A stretch of DNA of 64,000 bases, from contig JAYEVG010000081.1 in assembly GCA_036346395.1 (NCBI GenBank), positions 186,001 to 250,000 of the forward strand, in the 5' to 3' direction. Positions 21,781-34,300 of this stretch are shown here, in pieces; the first letter of the stretch is position 1, and each line of letters opens with the position of its first letter. The DNA is from Hsuehochloa calcarea. Lineage: Eukaryota > Streptophyta > Magnoliopsida > Poales > Poaceae. The notes below the pieces were generated by a model. That model ran no database searches. It was not told the DNA's origin and saw only the letters and a list, made by a program, of their open reading frames with translations. The position numbers were made by a program, and so were the translations under genes.

Positions 21781-24160
21781 AATAGCAAACAATAGGTGAG
21801 AATAATCTCACACTTCAGTATGAACACCCTTTCTAATTATTTTAAGAATACACACACGTACAATATTATATGTATGGTTTTCAAAAAAGATTTTTTTTTT
21901 GTTAAGACTAAAAAGAAAAAAAAGAATGCACTTGTAATTTTCAGCTCATGATGCCCATTATACTGGGAAATAACACACTTCATCTCCAAAAGCAACAAGA
22001 TTAGTATAATTTTGTGTGCGCATTGTAGCATTTCCTTTTGGATATCTTCTTACTATACGCTTGTGCTCTCTAGATCGATCTCCTGTAGCAACTTTTCTCT
22101 GGATCAAAAGCTCTTTAATTATACAGTGAGGCCATAAACTTCTCAAAGAAGCTGCTGAAAAGCACACACATGCATAGGCATGAGTGTTCCTTTTTCCCCC
22201 TGGCCTCCAACGAGAAAAATCCAAGGACCAAAGTACAAAATTCAGAGACCTCCTGCTACTAGGCAAGTGCATCAGGTGGTTGTGATCGAGTTTTACACAA
22301 ATCAATTAACCACATAAATCACAATCCTAAAAGATTAGGTACCTAGCTTCCCAAATCTTAGCTTATGATAGGGATGCCATCAAATGGCCTAAGTAAGACC
22401 TTAATTAGCATATACCTCATTGAGCTACCTCTAGATCTTAAGAAGAAAAAGACATGTTTTGGAGTGGAAAGGTCAATTAACCCCTCAATCCCTGCAAGGT
22501 TGTCAATTTTGCTAGCCTATAAATTTCTTAAGATGCATGCCAGTAATATTTCAGTCGAATGCTAGTTACATAGGGTGACCTTAACAAAAAAACACTCTAG
22601 TAATAAGTATGGCCGTATATATCATTAACCTCCACATGGTGATGGTGTCACTCATGCCCCTGTGAAATACCCATAATGCCCATAAGTTGCATCCAACGTT
22701 TCAACTCCTATTTGCACTCATAAAAAAAACAAAAGGAAAATTCCAAAGTTGCTAACTATTCCACGTTAATTACCTCCTCTTCGAACATCTACCCGTCAAA
22801 ATGCCATCACAAAAAAAAATGGAAATCAAGTTACATACATAGAGAGCCTAGCTAGATGTGCCAGGTTAATATCTCATTAATTAGTGGAGCGTTATGTTAA
22901 TCCCTGAGCTGTGCATAATTCCCTATATAGCTAGTGCATCTTAATCAGGTCAATCACATTTTTGGGTTTACGTAGGCAGGCTCAAATCAACCATTTGGTT
23001 TGTCACTGCAAATGCATCGGTGTACGTTGTTGGCTGAAGGAATAAAATGTAATGGTGAGATGGTGTAAGAAACAGCGGAAGAAGCCATCCGCTGTAGAAA
23101 AGAAGTGGAAGAGTCTTGACTAAATAAATAACGCTGGATTTTGATTTAGCAGCAGTTGTTGTTTGAATAGACTGTAGATTAAGATCAATTGTCTGAAACA
23201 GTACAATTGATCTTAATCTACACAAAAGGGCAGGAAATCTTGTACCATAGAGTGGAAATAGTACCATAGAGTGGAAGTAGTACCATAGAGCTTTCACATG
23301 AGACTAGCTGATATTTCGTTGGAGATGGACAAAAATGTGGAGTTTCTTTCACGGAAAATAGGTACCACAAGGGCCACACACAGGCACGCCAAAATGCATG
23401 GAGAATGTGGGAGAAGAGAGAAAATGTGAACATGTAACAACCCTGAGCCGGGGAAGGAGTACGTGATGAGACGTAGAAAGCAAGGCATATTCCACGAGGA
23501 GCGCCTGAGGCTGGGAAGAAGCCTAAACTGATCGAGAAAGAAAGAGTGCTCAGTTTGATTAAACAAAACCATACATTAAGGATATAAATTGTTTTATGTA
23601 TCCCTTTTACTGCACACAACAAGGAAGAGAATGAAATCCAAAACTTATAAGACCCCTGTTGTTAAACTAAAAAAAGATATGTAGTCTTGTTTGAATGTAA
23701 TTGTTCGGACTATGGCATGGCAAACTATATATAGAAATGCAATCCTCGGTGATAAAATACAAATTTGTTTTACACTGAACATGATGGCAATTTTCAATCG
23801 AAATGTCCATCGCAATATGCATAAACATTACTACGATTAATAAATTCCAAAATGCCATATAATATGACATGATCAAATAAAAGATACTGGTGAAGTAAAT
23901 ATGCATAATTCGCAAGCGTTACACAAGCAAGAAAAAGAGAGAGGAAATGGAGGCATAAAAATCTACAAGCACGAGCTATATATAACACACACATGACATC
24001 TAAAAAAGCAGAGAGAATATCAGAAAAAAAAAATAATAAAAAGGAAGGAGAGAGGGAGAGATAGAATAGAGAGAGGAGAGACACACAACAAGAAAGGAGA
24101 GGAAGAGGTGGTGGTGGTGGTGGTGGTATGGCCTTTGAGGTTGCCATGCCTCCCCCAAGA
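21781..24160. other. Region upstream of the hnRNP gene
   Basis: No gene is recognised. It holds a perfect hairpin (23174-23221), a short triplicated motif after it, and purine-rich runs (AGAGAGGAGAGA, GGTGGTGGT) at about 24040-24127 close to the gene, typical of a 5' regulatory or leader zone. Small open frames here have no family match. Confidence 0.55.
23174..23221. repeat. Perfect inverted repeat, 19-bp arms, 10-nt loop
   Basis: GTAGATTAAGATCAATTGT pairs exactly with ACAATTGATCTTAATCTAC across the loop CTGAAACAGT. Directly downstream (about 23238-23290) AGTACCATAGAGTGGAA occurs about three times in tandem. Confidence 0.9.
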
Positions 24161-24502
24161 TACTAGGCAACCAGCTCCCACGCGACCCTCCCTCGGATCC
24201 CTCGGATCAATCGGTGCGCCCCTGAATTCCCCGCTCTCTCCCGGTCCCGCCGTCCCAAATTCTGCTCCATTTGGTGCCCAACTGCAGCAACTTTCGATCG
24301 GTTCTTGGGGGCCGGGCATTCCTGGTGCGTTGTCGTTCGTGGTTAGATCTGCCGCCCGGATCGCCGGGCAGCGCTAAAGACCGGATCTTGCGATGGCGGC
24401 GCTCGTTTCTTGATCCGACTGCGGCTGATTCGATCGGGCTGCGTAAGATCTGATGCAAAAGCTGTTGTCTTTGCAGGGAGGGAGGAGGAGGCGGAGCGGG
24501 AG

Positions 24503-26026
24503 ATGGAGGCGGACGCCGGGAAGCTGTTCATCGGTGGCATCTCGTGGGACACCAACGAAGACCGCCTCCGGGAGTACTTTGAGAAGTACGGGGAGGTGGT
24601 GGAGGCCGTCATCATGCGCGACCGGGCCACCGGCCGCGCCCGGGGCTTCGGGTTCATCGTGTTCGCCGACGCCGCCGTCGCAGAGCGGGTCATAATGGAG
24701 AAGCATATGATCGACGGGCGCATGGTAAGCACTCGCTGTTGCTTACGTGTGTTTGATTGATGATGTGCTAGATCCATGCTTATATGTTGGTTTGTAGCTT
24801 TTAGTAATTGTTGTCATTGTGGAGAATTCAGAATGTTTGGATTGGTCTGTCAGGTGGAGGCGAAGAAAGCCGTTCCTAGGGACGACCAGCATGCTCTTAG
24901 CAAGAGTGGTGGCAGTGCTCATGGATCACCAGGGCCCAGTCGCACCAAGAAGATATTCGTCGGGGGTCTAGCATCCACTGTGACAGAGGCAGACTTTAGG
25001 AAGTACTTTGAGCAGTTCGGAACAATCACCGATGTTGTCGTCATGTATGATCACAACACACAGCGCCCTAGAGGGTTTGGGTTCATCACATACGATTCAG
25101 AAGACGCCGTGGATAAGGCATTGTTCAAGACCTTCCATGAATTAAATGGTAAGATGGTCGAGGTCAAGAGGGCTGTTCCTAAGGAACTATCACCTGGACC
25201 TAGCATGCGCTCTCCTGTCGGTGGATTCAACTATGTCATGAATAGAGCCAATACCTTCCTCAATGGATATACCCAAGGTTACAATCCGAGCCCGGTAGGT
25301 GGCTATGGAATGAGGATGGATGCAAGGTTTGGGCTTCTATCGGGCGGCCGTAGTAATTATCCTTCTTTTGGTGGTGGTTATGGAATTGGTATGAATTTTG
25401 ACCCAGGGATGAACCCGGGTATTGGGGGAAGCTCGAGCTTCAACAATAGTCTCCAGTATGGACGGCAGCTTAATCCATACTACAGTGGAAATTCGGGTAG
25501 ATACAATAGCAACATTAGCTATGGTGGAGTCAATGATAATGCAGGGTCAGTGTTTAACTCGCTGGCTCGTAATTTATGGGGTAATTCGGGTCTTAATTAC
25601 TCTTCCAACTCCGCAAACTCTAATTCCTTCATGTCATCTGCAAATGGAGGCCTTGGTGGAATTGGGAACAACAATGTGAACTGGGGGAACCCTCCTGTGC
25701 CTGCTCAAGGTACTAGTAGTGCCTCAGGGTATGGTAGTGGGAACTTTGGTTATGGATCCAGTGAAAACAACTTTGGTCTGGGTTCCAATGCTTATGGAAG
25801 GAACGCTGGATCAGGTGGCGTCAATACTCCGTTCAACCAATCAAGCAATGGATATGGAAGGAACTTTGGAGATTCATCAGGAGGTGGTGGCGGCTCTATC
25901 TATGGAGACACAACTTGGAGATCTGGATCTTCTGAGCTTGATGGAACCAGCCCATTTGGTTATGGGCTTGGGAATGCAGCTTCCGATGTTACAGCAAAGA
26001 GCTCAGCAGGTTACATGGGGCATTAA
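24503..26026 (+). CDS. Two-RRM glycine-rich RNA-binding protein (hnRNP A/B-like)
   Basis: There are two coding exons, 24503-24724 and 24854-26026, joined through a 129-bp GT-AG intron, giving 464 residues. RRM1 (about 7-80) has RNP2 KLFIGGISW and RNP1 RGFGFIVF. RRM2 (about residues 110-185) has RNP2 KIFVGGLAS and RNP1 RGFGFITY. The rest is a Gly/Asn/Ser/Tyr-rich low-complexity tail with GYG and NFG motifs. This is the layout of nuclear hnRNP A/B or Musashi-like proteins, which bind RNA and act in splicing, transport or stress granules. The ATG at 24503 gives the usual short lead into RRM1 and follows a CAG that may be a 5'-UTR splice acceptor (24475-24477). The stop is followed within 3 nt by a GT, suggesting a spliced 3' UTR. 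Family assignment is firm; which paralogue is not. Confidence 0.93.
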
Positions 26027-26799
26027 CAGGTAGTGGTTAGATATTTTCTTTCTTAGTGTTCTCGTTGTCTCCATTTTCATTTTATTGTTGGTTAGTGTTT
26101 CAAATATTAACGTACTGTTAGCATCAAATAAGGACAGTAAAAGTTAGAAACTGTCAGCTGATGTGATTGTATCAATGTTAAAACAATGTAGCTTCAAATA
26201 TTGGATTATTGAGTATTTCCAGTTTGTTAGTAGGTGCACCATGATTAAGCAGTTACTGTCATGACAAAGAAAAAAAATGTTCTATCTGTGAAGGATGTTA
26301 GGTGGCGTACTTCATGTTGCAACTGCTACATGAAAATGCTTATGATGCTTCATGCTTGTTTTGTCATATGTTACAATTTTTTATGAACTAGACACACATT
26401 AAGTTGATCGGATTTGATAAGTTGACAATCTTAAGGCTTATATCCATCTTAAGCTTGAATATGGTATTAAAGTAGAATGGCAAATTTGCAGCTGGAACAA
26501 GCACTACATGTCTACACCCAGTATTGGCTTATGGTTCTTAATGTTACTGTAACACTGACTAGTCCTAGAAACTTGATTCCCATTTCCCACCAATGGTTGG
26601 ATTTTCCACCAGTGATTGATGTGTGGCATGCCATCAAGTTGGAGATCCTAATTGACTAGGCTGGTATGTCAGTAGAGTCATGGCATTGTTGGGTAGACAA
26701 CAAAAACACATAATATAATAACCTGAGCAAGATCTATCGAACAAAGCAAAGGATTGTGGTTCTAAGTATATTTACAAGAAAGATTATATCTCCAATTAG

Positions 26800-27790
26800 C
26801 AGTGGTGAAGCTAGGAATTGTCGTTGGGGTGCATGCACAAAGCAACGCTGATACGATTAGTTCAAACTACGCAACGCCCAACGGAGCTAGGAATTTACCC
26901 GTTAGAAGTAAAAAAGAAAAGAGGAAATAGTCTACTAGCATCTTTTCACATGTCATCACTATAGTAATCAATTTGGAAAATGACTTGCATAATAATCCGA
27001 ATGTGAGAAAAAATAGAAGTTGCTCTATGTACTGATTTAGTATTGCAACTACATTTCACTATTAAATCTTAAATCAATAGAAGAGAGGGAGAAATGAATG
27101 GGTGTGACTTGTGAGGAACGGATCCTTTCCCATGAACTTACCACTATGCGCACCTGCAAAACCACTGGCCTTAGTGAGGTCGTCGGCCGCCCACTCGCCC
27201 TACTGGTTGCCCTGCACCGCCTTGCCGTGATGTATTGCCGGCTGCGACGTGTGCACACCAAGGTCTCCATCCAATTTCAGTCTGATTGAATAACATCAAG
27301 CTTGCCATGAAAACAAAATCAAAGGACTCAAATGCTGCCACCATAGCATGGGCTTTCCCCTTCATTCTTTAGGGAGGGATCTTTTCCAATCGAAATCAAG
27401 AAATCGAGCCTTGACCTGCCGCTCCCGCGCCGCCCGCTGCTCCCACTCTGCGCCGCCCGCTGCTCCTCTCCACGCCGCACCGTTCTCCTCTTCTCCCCGC
27501 GCCGACTGCTGAGCCGCAGGACCAGGTGGGGAAGATCAATGTATTTAGGGTTGGAGATTCGGGAGGAGTTGGAGTATTGGAGATGGAGATGGCTGTGGGC
27601 TGGTGAGTAGTGAGGTGGTTGTGGGCTAGTGGGGGCACAAGCAGGCCGTGGGTTGTGGGTTGGGCTTCCAAGAGGGTGCACACCAATGAGTGCTACGAAT
27701 ATGGTCTAAATGCAAAACTGACCCCTCGAATTTTTTTCGATTTTTGGGTGTGCCTGGACATACCGGGCACCCCTGCTGGCTCCGCCCATG
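26800..27790. mobile_element. Non-autonomous hAT element (991 bp)
   Basis: A perfect 8-bp target duplication CCAATTAG flanks it (26792-26799 and 27791-27798). The left end is CAGTGGTGAAGCTAGG; the right end reverse-complemented is CATGGGCGGAGCCAGC, an imperfect inverted repeat of the hAT type CAGTGGCGGAGCCAGG. The GC-rich middle (27400-27520) has no transposase. It sits in the proposed 3'-UTR intron of the hnRNP gene. Confidence 0.85.
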
Positions 27791-28828
27791 CCAATTAGAC
27801 AATGATGCCAATGCTATCTTTTCAGATGTCTGTTCTTATGCAAATAAAATAGCATGTAGGAATATGCTTTTCTGTTTGTCTAGGCTGCAATTTTTATCAA
27901 CATTTAAACATGTCATCCATGAACTGCAACCAACACCATGCATGAGTATGACTGATGTGATGAAAACATGGATGCATATTAATTTTACTTATGCAAAACA
28001 TAGTAAAGTGATAAAATATCCAACAGCGTGTTCTTCATGAATATGTGTGTGGCAGCCTCAATATACACTCAAAATTATACTTTTTCCCCCTAAGTTGTTA
28101 CCAACCTTTGTCCTTGCCTATGTTCTCCAACTTGAAAAACAAACAACTTTTCCCATGTTTTTGTGGGTGTCAATTCATTTTGCTCTCTATAGTCCATAGT
28201 AAAATGAACATGACCAAACTGGGGTCATGGGCTCAGGCTGCTGCATAGCCTTTTAGGGTTTTCTTAAACTGGTAGATCTTAGGGCTATGGAACTAAGTTT
28301 GGTGTACCTAACACTTGTAAGGTACTTTGGACTTTTTGCCCCTTTTTAAAGCCTGATGCTTTGTTGAATCTAGTCTCAATGCTGTTTCACCATTTACTAA
28401 AGTCATTTTCTTCAGTAAGCATATATTTGCTTCTGTATAACTTTAGCTGAAATGGTGCTTGACCAATTCAGTAATTTATTACAAACTTTTGCTGCATCTG
28501 ATCTAATGTGAATTTTATTTGAAAATTCACGATCCGAATTCTGTAATAAATAATCATTTGACCATGACATTGACTCCTTTTCCGCTTGCCTACATTATTT
28601 AAGTATTAAATGATGCTTCTTGTTATATGCTGGGTAGCTTTAGTATTTAGACCTCCTCCTTATGGAAGATGCATTTACGTTTGGATTAAAAAAAGGCTGG
28701 TAGAGCGTCTGGAGTCTGGACAGTTCCAAGTTCCAACTGATCCCTTCTTTTTAGAATATGAACAGTTAATGCGTGTTCACTTGATTATTTTGGCCAATCA
28801 TCTTACTATTGTTGCATTTGTAGAAAAG

Positions 28829-28831
28829 ATC

Positions 28832-28881
<50 letters not shown>
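28829..28881. repeat. (AT)n microsatellite
   Basis: About 25 uninterrupted TA dinucleotides. It lies in the proposed 3'-UTR intron of the hnRNP gene. Confidence 0.97.
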
Positions 28882-28886
<5 letters not shown>

Positions 28887-29640
28887 TTATAGCCTTATAC
28901 TCACCTTCTTTTAGATGAATATTTTTATTACTCGGGATATTAAACTATTACACTGCTGAACTTGCTTCATAGTTCATTGAAACACAACCTTTTTTTTCTG
29001 CTCTTTACCTTGCTTCAGGTATTATACAATTACATAACTTATCTTCTTGGCCTTGTGCAGGAATGACGCCGCCTAGGAATCTTTTTCACATACAACATTT
29101 GTCATAATAGGTTGAGGAGAGAACCACAGATGCATCAGGTGCAAATTTTGAACCTCGCATGATTTACAGACATGGGTTAGTTAATAGAGCTAACCAGGGA
29201 GTTGGTCAAAGAGATCAGATTTATATCCTCGGAGGGCCTTTAAAACATATTTGCATTTTATGTAAGGTTTGAGATTGTGGTTTCGGATTTCTACAGCGAG
29301 TTTAGGTTTTGGCAACCTTGGGTTTTTTCTTGGTTGAGATGTGAAGTAAGATTGCGGGATATATATATCTGAAGAGTGTTCAGTTGTACGGCGGCGCTGC
29401 CCCCACCCATATAGACCCCCTTTTGGGTTTTTGTTCGTATAGTAGAAACTGCTCTAGCGTTCTTCGAATTGTGTGCTAGCTGTTGTTATCAGGATGATAA
29501 TTTTTCCCTTCTTGGTTTTTTATCTTACTGAAGTGTATGTACCAGAGATCTGGTCTGTGTTTTTCCTAGTGGAACTTTTGAGGGATGCCCCTTCTGGGTC
29601 CCAAAGAATAATAATGCTACAATATATTCTAATTCATTTT

Positions 29641-31346
29641 GAGGCTTTTCCAAGGCTATATTTGTGTCATGTTGGAACATCTGTACATTCTGATTCTCCC
29701 TGCAATTTGGCTATGTGCTGTTTTTTTTTTTTTGCATCTTCTCTTCTGGATCTGTCTGTGTAGTGGACAGTGCCTTGGCTTGCATAAATTCACCTGCAAT
29801 AGTGCTGCAATCGTACCATCCCTTCCTGCTCGTTTTGATGGGGTTGGCTCTATAACCATGCATGAGAGTTTTTCTTTTTAAATTCTTGGACAGTTGGACT
29901 GTAATAATAGCATAGATGAGATTACGAGCTGCTTATGCATTCAGTCCTTCAGGAAGCTGCTGTGAATATGGTAAGCTCAAGCGATTTCAGTAGCAGTGCG
30001 GCCCCTCGTGCAGCTGTATGGTATTGTGTTGTGAGCAAAATTGTTCTTAGCTGATGAATATCCTAAAACAAGCCTAACCTGTGCTTGATCTCAGCCTTGT
30101 ATTTTATTATTTTTTGTGTAATGTGAAATGTGCAATTGGACAATTGCTAAAACTGATGAACAAAGCATCAAGTCCCATTGATTGAGCTCCTCGCCCAGAG
30201 CTGTGGCAATCTAATCTATGCACTATAGCATGGTAAGAAATGATGCGCACACCACACGAAAGTTAGCTAACGCATCCTACTCTAGCGGTGTTGGCTAGTG
30301 AAATATACGCCCCATTATTAGAGCATTGCTACGCGTTGGCCAATTCGATTGTCGATAGGAGACAGGATTAGGCAATGGATATTTTTTTAGGGGCGTGTGC
30401 TTCATTCATCTATTGCCCTTCTGAAATGCTGTAATTTTCTGTAGTTATGTACATTGAGTTCAAGCCTACAACAGATCGGTCAATCCTAATATAACCAACA
30501 ACAACGCTTAAAGCATGATGGCGAATTTAAACATTGATCATTACTGAGGCAAACCAGATGCTTTACCAATTGTTTTACTATCTATGGTTGGCAATGATGT
30601 AGGATTTTTTTAAAGAGAGGAAACATCCGCTCGCACTTCGAAAGCCTGGGCAGATAATTTTCTGGACTTTTGTTAAACCATCCCTTTTCTCGTCTTCATC
30701 CCACATCATCAGTGCCTCACTGCTTCTACATCCCTCTTTACCCAACTCTTCCATACTTCAAAAGAACATTCTTTAGCAGACAGACCAAGGTAGGCATGAT
30801 CATGGCCTTCTTTGTTTATTTTGTTTTGTTGTGGTGCACTGGGCATAATTGCAGATAGCCAGTCCCTTACAAGCTTAGCTGATAAACCATATGGTTGATG
30901 CAAATGGCGAGTATATGTGAACAACCAGAGCTGGAACGATCAGGCATTTAGAAAGATATGGTTTCAAACGGCTGATTAAGAAGTCTCTGAGCTTAACTGA
31001 GAAATCCCTAAGGGGACGAAAAAAGGGATAAATAATTAAAGGTGTTCAGAACAAATCCATACTAATGCAAAATGTCCCCAGGAAATCCCAAGCAGTACAG
31101 TTCCTGCTATGCCAAAAAAAATAATCTACATGTCTCTCTTGCACACAAAATACAAGAATAAAGCTCGCAGAATCACAATTGCTAATTCACCAACTTCCCT
31201 AAATTCCACTATTGAGGCATATAATTCTATAATTTTGGTGTCCGTTCACAAAAGATTAGTCCCTCAGGTTTGATGTCTATATGAATTCAGTGTCCAATCA
31301 ATTTGATAGTTTTCCCTTCGTAGACTGCAGGACATCATCATCCCCA
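29641..31346. other. Intergenic stretch between two convergent genes
   Basis: The hnRNP gene ends from the left and the LPAT gene ends from the right. No gene is recognised. A T-rich segment near 30100-30125 could hold a polyadenylation region for one or other transcript. Part of 31250-31346 is the likely 3' UTR of the LPAT gene. Confidence 0.55.
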
Positions 31347-34300
31347 TCAATCTTTCTTGACTCGGTTCCGGGCTGCCCTGGCCGAGCTCGATCGCTCTGC
31401 CTGTGAGAACATGATGAACACATGCATAACCCCTGTTACCAGCGCAAGCCCAACGACAGTGAACCCTACTCCTTTCCATGTCGACAGGAGTTGAGTCCAC
31501 TTGAAGAACTCGATGGCGCCATATAAAAGGAGGCATGCCCAAAACAGGGTCACCTGTTCCATCACAAGAAATAAAATAGTGTGCTCTTAGTAAGGCACAG
31601 CACAACTACCTCTCCTAGGAAATAGTATGTTACAATACAGTATGTCCATTTGGGAAAAATAATTATTGAGCTATGAAATCACTAAAGTAATTTGACTATG
31701 TAAGTACCAAAGAAGACTTCTCTGTAACAACACAACAACTGCTGGAGGTTTGCTCAAGCTAGTACTCCTATCACCAACCACCTCTCCTAGGTTCCAACCC
31801 AAAAATATTACCACCCTTGGGTCTCGCACCACAACTACCAACTTGTTGGAATGGGGCATCTTGTCAATTCCAACAGGCCAAAAGGCTATGTATAGGGTTG
31901 TCAATAAGCAAAGAACATCCTAGACTATATACATATCTAGCACTCCCCTCAAACTCATGGTAGATCAACAATACTGTATTTGGAGAGGAAGAAGTTATGC
32001 TGAACTCTAGTATGTGCCTTCTGAAAAAAAATCTGCTAACTAAAATTCCGAAGGCACATACTGAAGATCAACAATTTGGTCTTGCACCTGCGATCGCATG
32101 CACGAAGCATCCACTCCAATATTCTTGGTGAGCTTATGCTTCACAGGATCTCAAGCAATGCTGATCGCACCAATACTATTTGATAAAAGAGGAGTCGGTG
32201 TAGAAGCGGAAACACCAAAATCCTCAAGTAGCCACCGAAGCCAGATGATCTCAGCTGTCAACGACGTCATAGCTCTCAATTCAGCCTCGGCACTCGAACG
32301 GGAAATATCAGTCTGCCTTTTCATTTTCTAGGCAATCAGGAGGAACCAAGAAAAACACAATAAGCATAAAGAGATCGATGATCATAATGATCACTAGCTC
32401 AGGTCGCATCAGAGTACGCCTAAAGCTGCAAGGAACTGGAGCGAGGAAAGAAAAGGCGATGAGTGATGGTCCCGCGAAGATATCGCAGATGACGAAGGAG
32501 GTGACTATAGTGGAGCTGAGTAGGAGCAGAGACGGACTCGGGATATGAACTGGGTGAGAAATGTCCGGACAAGTGATCCCAAAGTAGACAAGGCTCCCAA
32601 CAAGATGACAGTCGCGAGTGGGATCCTCAAGAGGCTCACCATCAGTAAGCCGAAGGTGAACACCAAGCTCCATAGAAGCATCCACCATACGCTGATCAGT
32701 GAAACAAGCGCGAGTAAGAATATCCTGAATGTACTTCTCCTGGGAGAGATAGTAGCCCTCGGGCGAAGAAATGATCTCAATCACAAGGAAGTAATGAAGA
32801 GGACCCAAATCAGACATCAAGAACTGCTCAGTGAGACGCTCCTTCACAAAGTCAATGTACTGAGAGTCATCTCCAGTGATGATCATGTCATCCACATAGA
32901 GAAGGAGGGGCGTCCGACCCCGAAGAGAGGTGTACAAAACGGGCAGGGTCGTGATCATTAGCAGAGAAGCCAGCAGCAATGGCAACAAAGGAGAAGCGGT
33001 CAAACCAAGCACGAGGGGTTTGTTTGAGCACATAGAGAGAGCGACGAAGGCGACAAACCATATCAGCAGGGATAGAATACTCAGGGGCGGCTACATGTAA
33101 ACCTCCTCACGCAAGATCACAGCAAGGAGGGCACGAACAGTGGTCATGTGAGCAACAGGGGCGAAGGTCTCATCATAGTCACAACCATACTCCTGCTGAA
33201 AATCAAATGCCACAAGACGAACCTTGTAGCGCTCAAAGGAACCATTCGAGCGGGTCTTGATCTTGTACACCCACTTGCACGTGAAGAGAGTGATGGGCAG
33301 GTAGGGGCACAACATCCCAAGTGCAAGTACACTCCAAAGCAACAATCTCCTCAGACATCGCGAGCTGCCACTCAAAGTAGCAGCGACCTCATGGTAGGTC
33401 GAGGCTCGAATGAGCGGCGGTACGCAAAACCGAAGCGCCAAAGCGGCCGACAATCACGAAGATCATATCTGGAAAAAGGTGGAGCAGGACCCAGCAAGGA
33501 CGGAGAAGAAGATCTGGGAACAGGGCCTAGCAAAGACGAAGGCTCAACAGAGGACGACGAGAGTAGTGCACAGGAAAAGGTAGAATCTCAACAAAAGAGC
33601 GGGAAGGTAACCCCAGAGGAGGTGGAACAAATGCAGCTGAAGGAGAGGGAGGCGAAGGTGGAGGAAGCAAAACAGTAGTGGAAGGCGGAGAGTCAGGAAA
33701 AGTCACAAAGGAGATCAACTCAACAAGAGAATCTGACCTGACTGTGGGGGAACGAGGGTAGTAAGGTCAGGACTCATCGAAAGTGACATTCCGAGAGATC
33801 CTCATCCGGCGAGCAACAGGGTCATAGCAACGATAACCCTTATGCTCAAGACTGCAGCCAAGGAAAACACACTCAACTGACTGAGCAGTCAGCTTAGTGC
33901 GCTCACGAGGTGGAAGAATGACGAAATGCATACCAAACCAAATCGCGACGGTGGATCAGACTGAGTGCAACTATAGAGGCGCTCGACATGAGTAGAACCC
34001 TCAAGCGCAGTGGAAGGCTGCATGTTGATGAGAAAAGCAAGAGTGAAACGACCTCATCCCGTATGGGGAAGAAGAGGCAAGCATGAGAGCGCAAGCGGTC
34101 TCAAGCAAGTGACGATGCTTACGCTCAAAGACGAGTAGTGGTAGTGGCTGACTGGCTGATGGAGACAGTGGAAGGAAGATGAAGCCAATCGAGCTCCCAA
34201 AGGCGCTGTGAATCACAGCGCCGAGGGCCAGTACCAGGCGGTCCACGTGCGGCGGTCCTTAACGCAACAAGAGTCAAACTCAAGAATAACACGACAGTCA

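Larger units (their letters stand above)
26027..29640 (+). other. Probable spliced 3' UTR of the hnRNP gene (intron about 26030-29060)
   Basis: The stop codon at 26024-26026 is followed by CAG|GTAGTGG, a good donor. The best acceptor downstream is at 29060 (TTGGCCTTGTGCAG|GAATGACGCC), followed by several hundred bases of T-rich, UTR-like sequence. An intron only a few bases after the stop would not be expected to trigger nonsense-mediated decay, which usually needs a junction more than about 50 nt downstream. The proposed intron is about 3.03 kb, a third of it a hAT insertion. The junction is inferred, not proved. Confidence 0.5.

Noticed and set aside
33148..33678. A 176-codon plus-strand acidic frame
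   Set aside because: It is antisense to the outer copia reverse transcriptase; the minus strand carries the known motifs.
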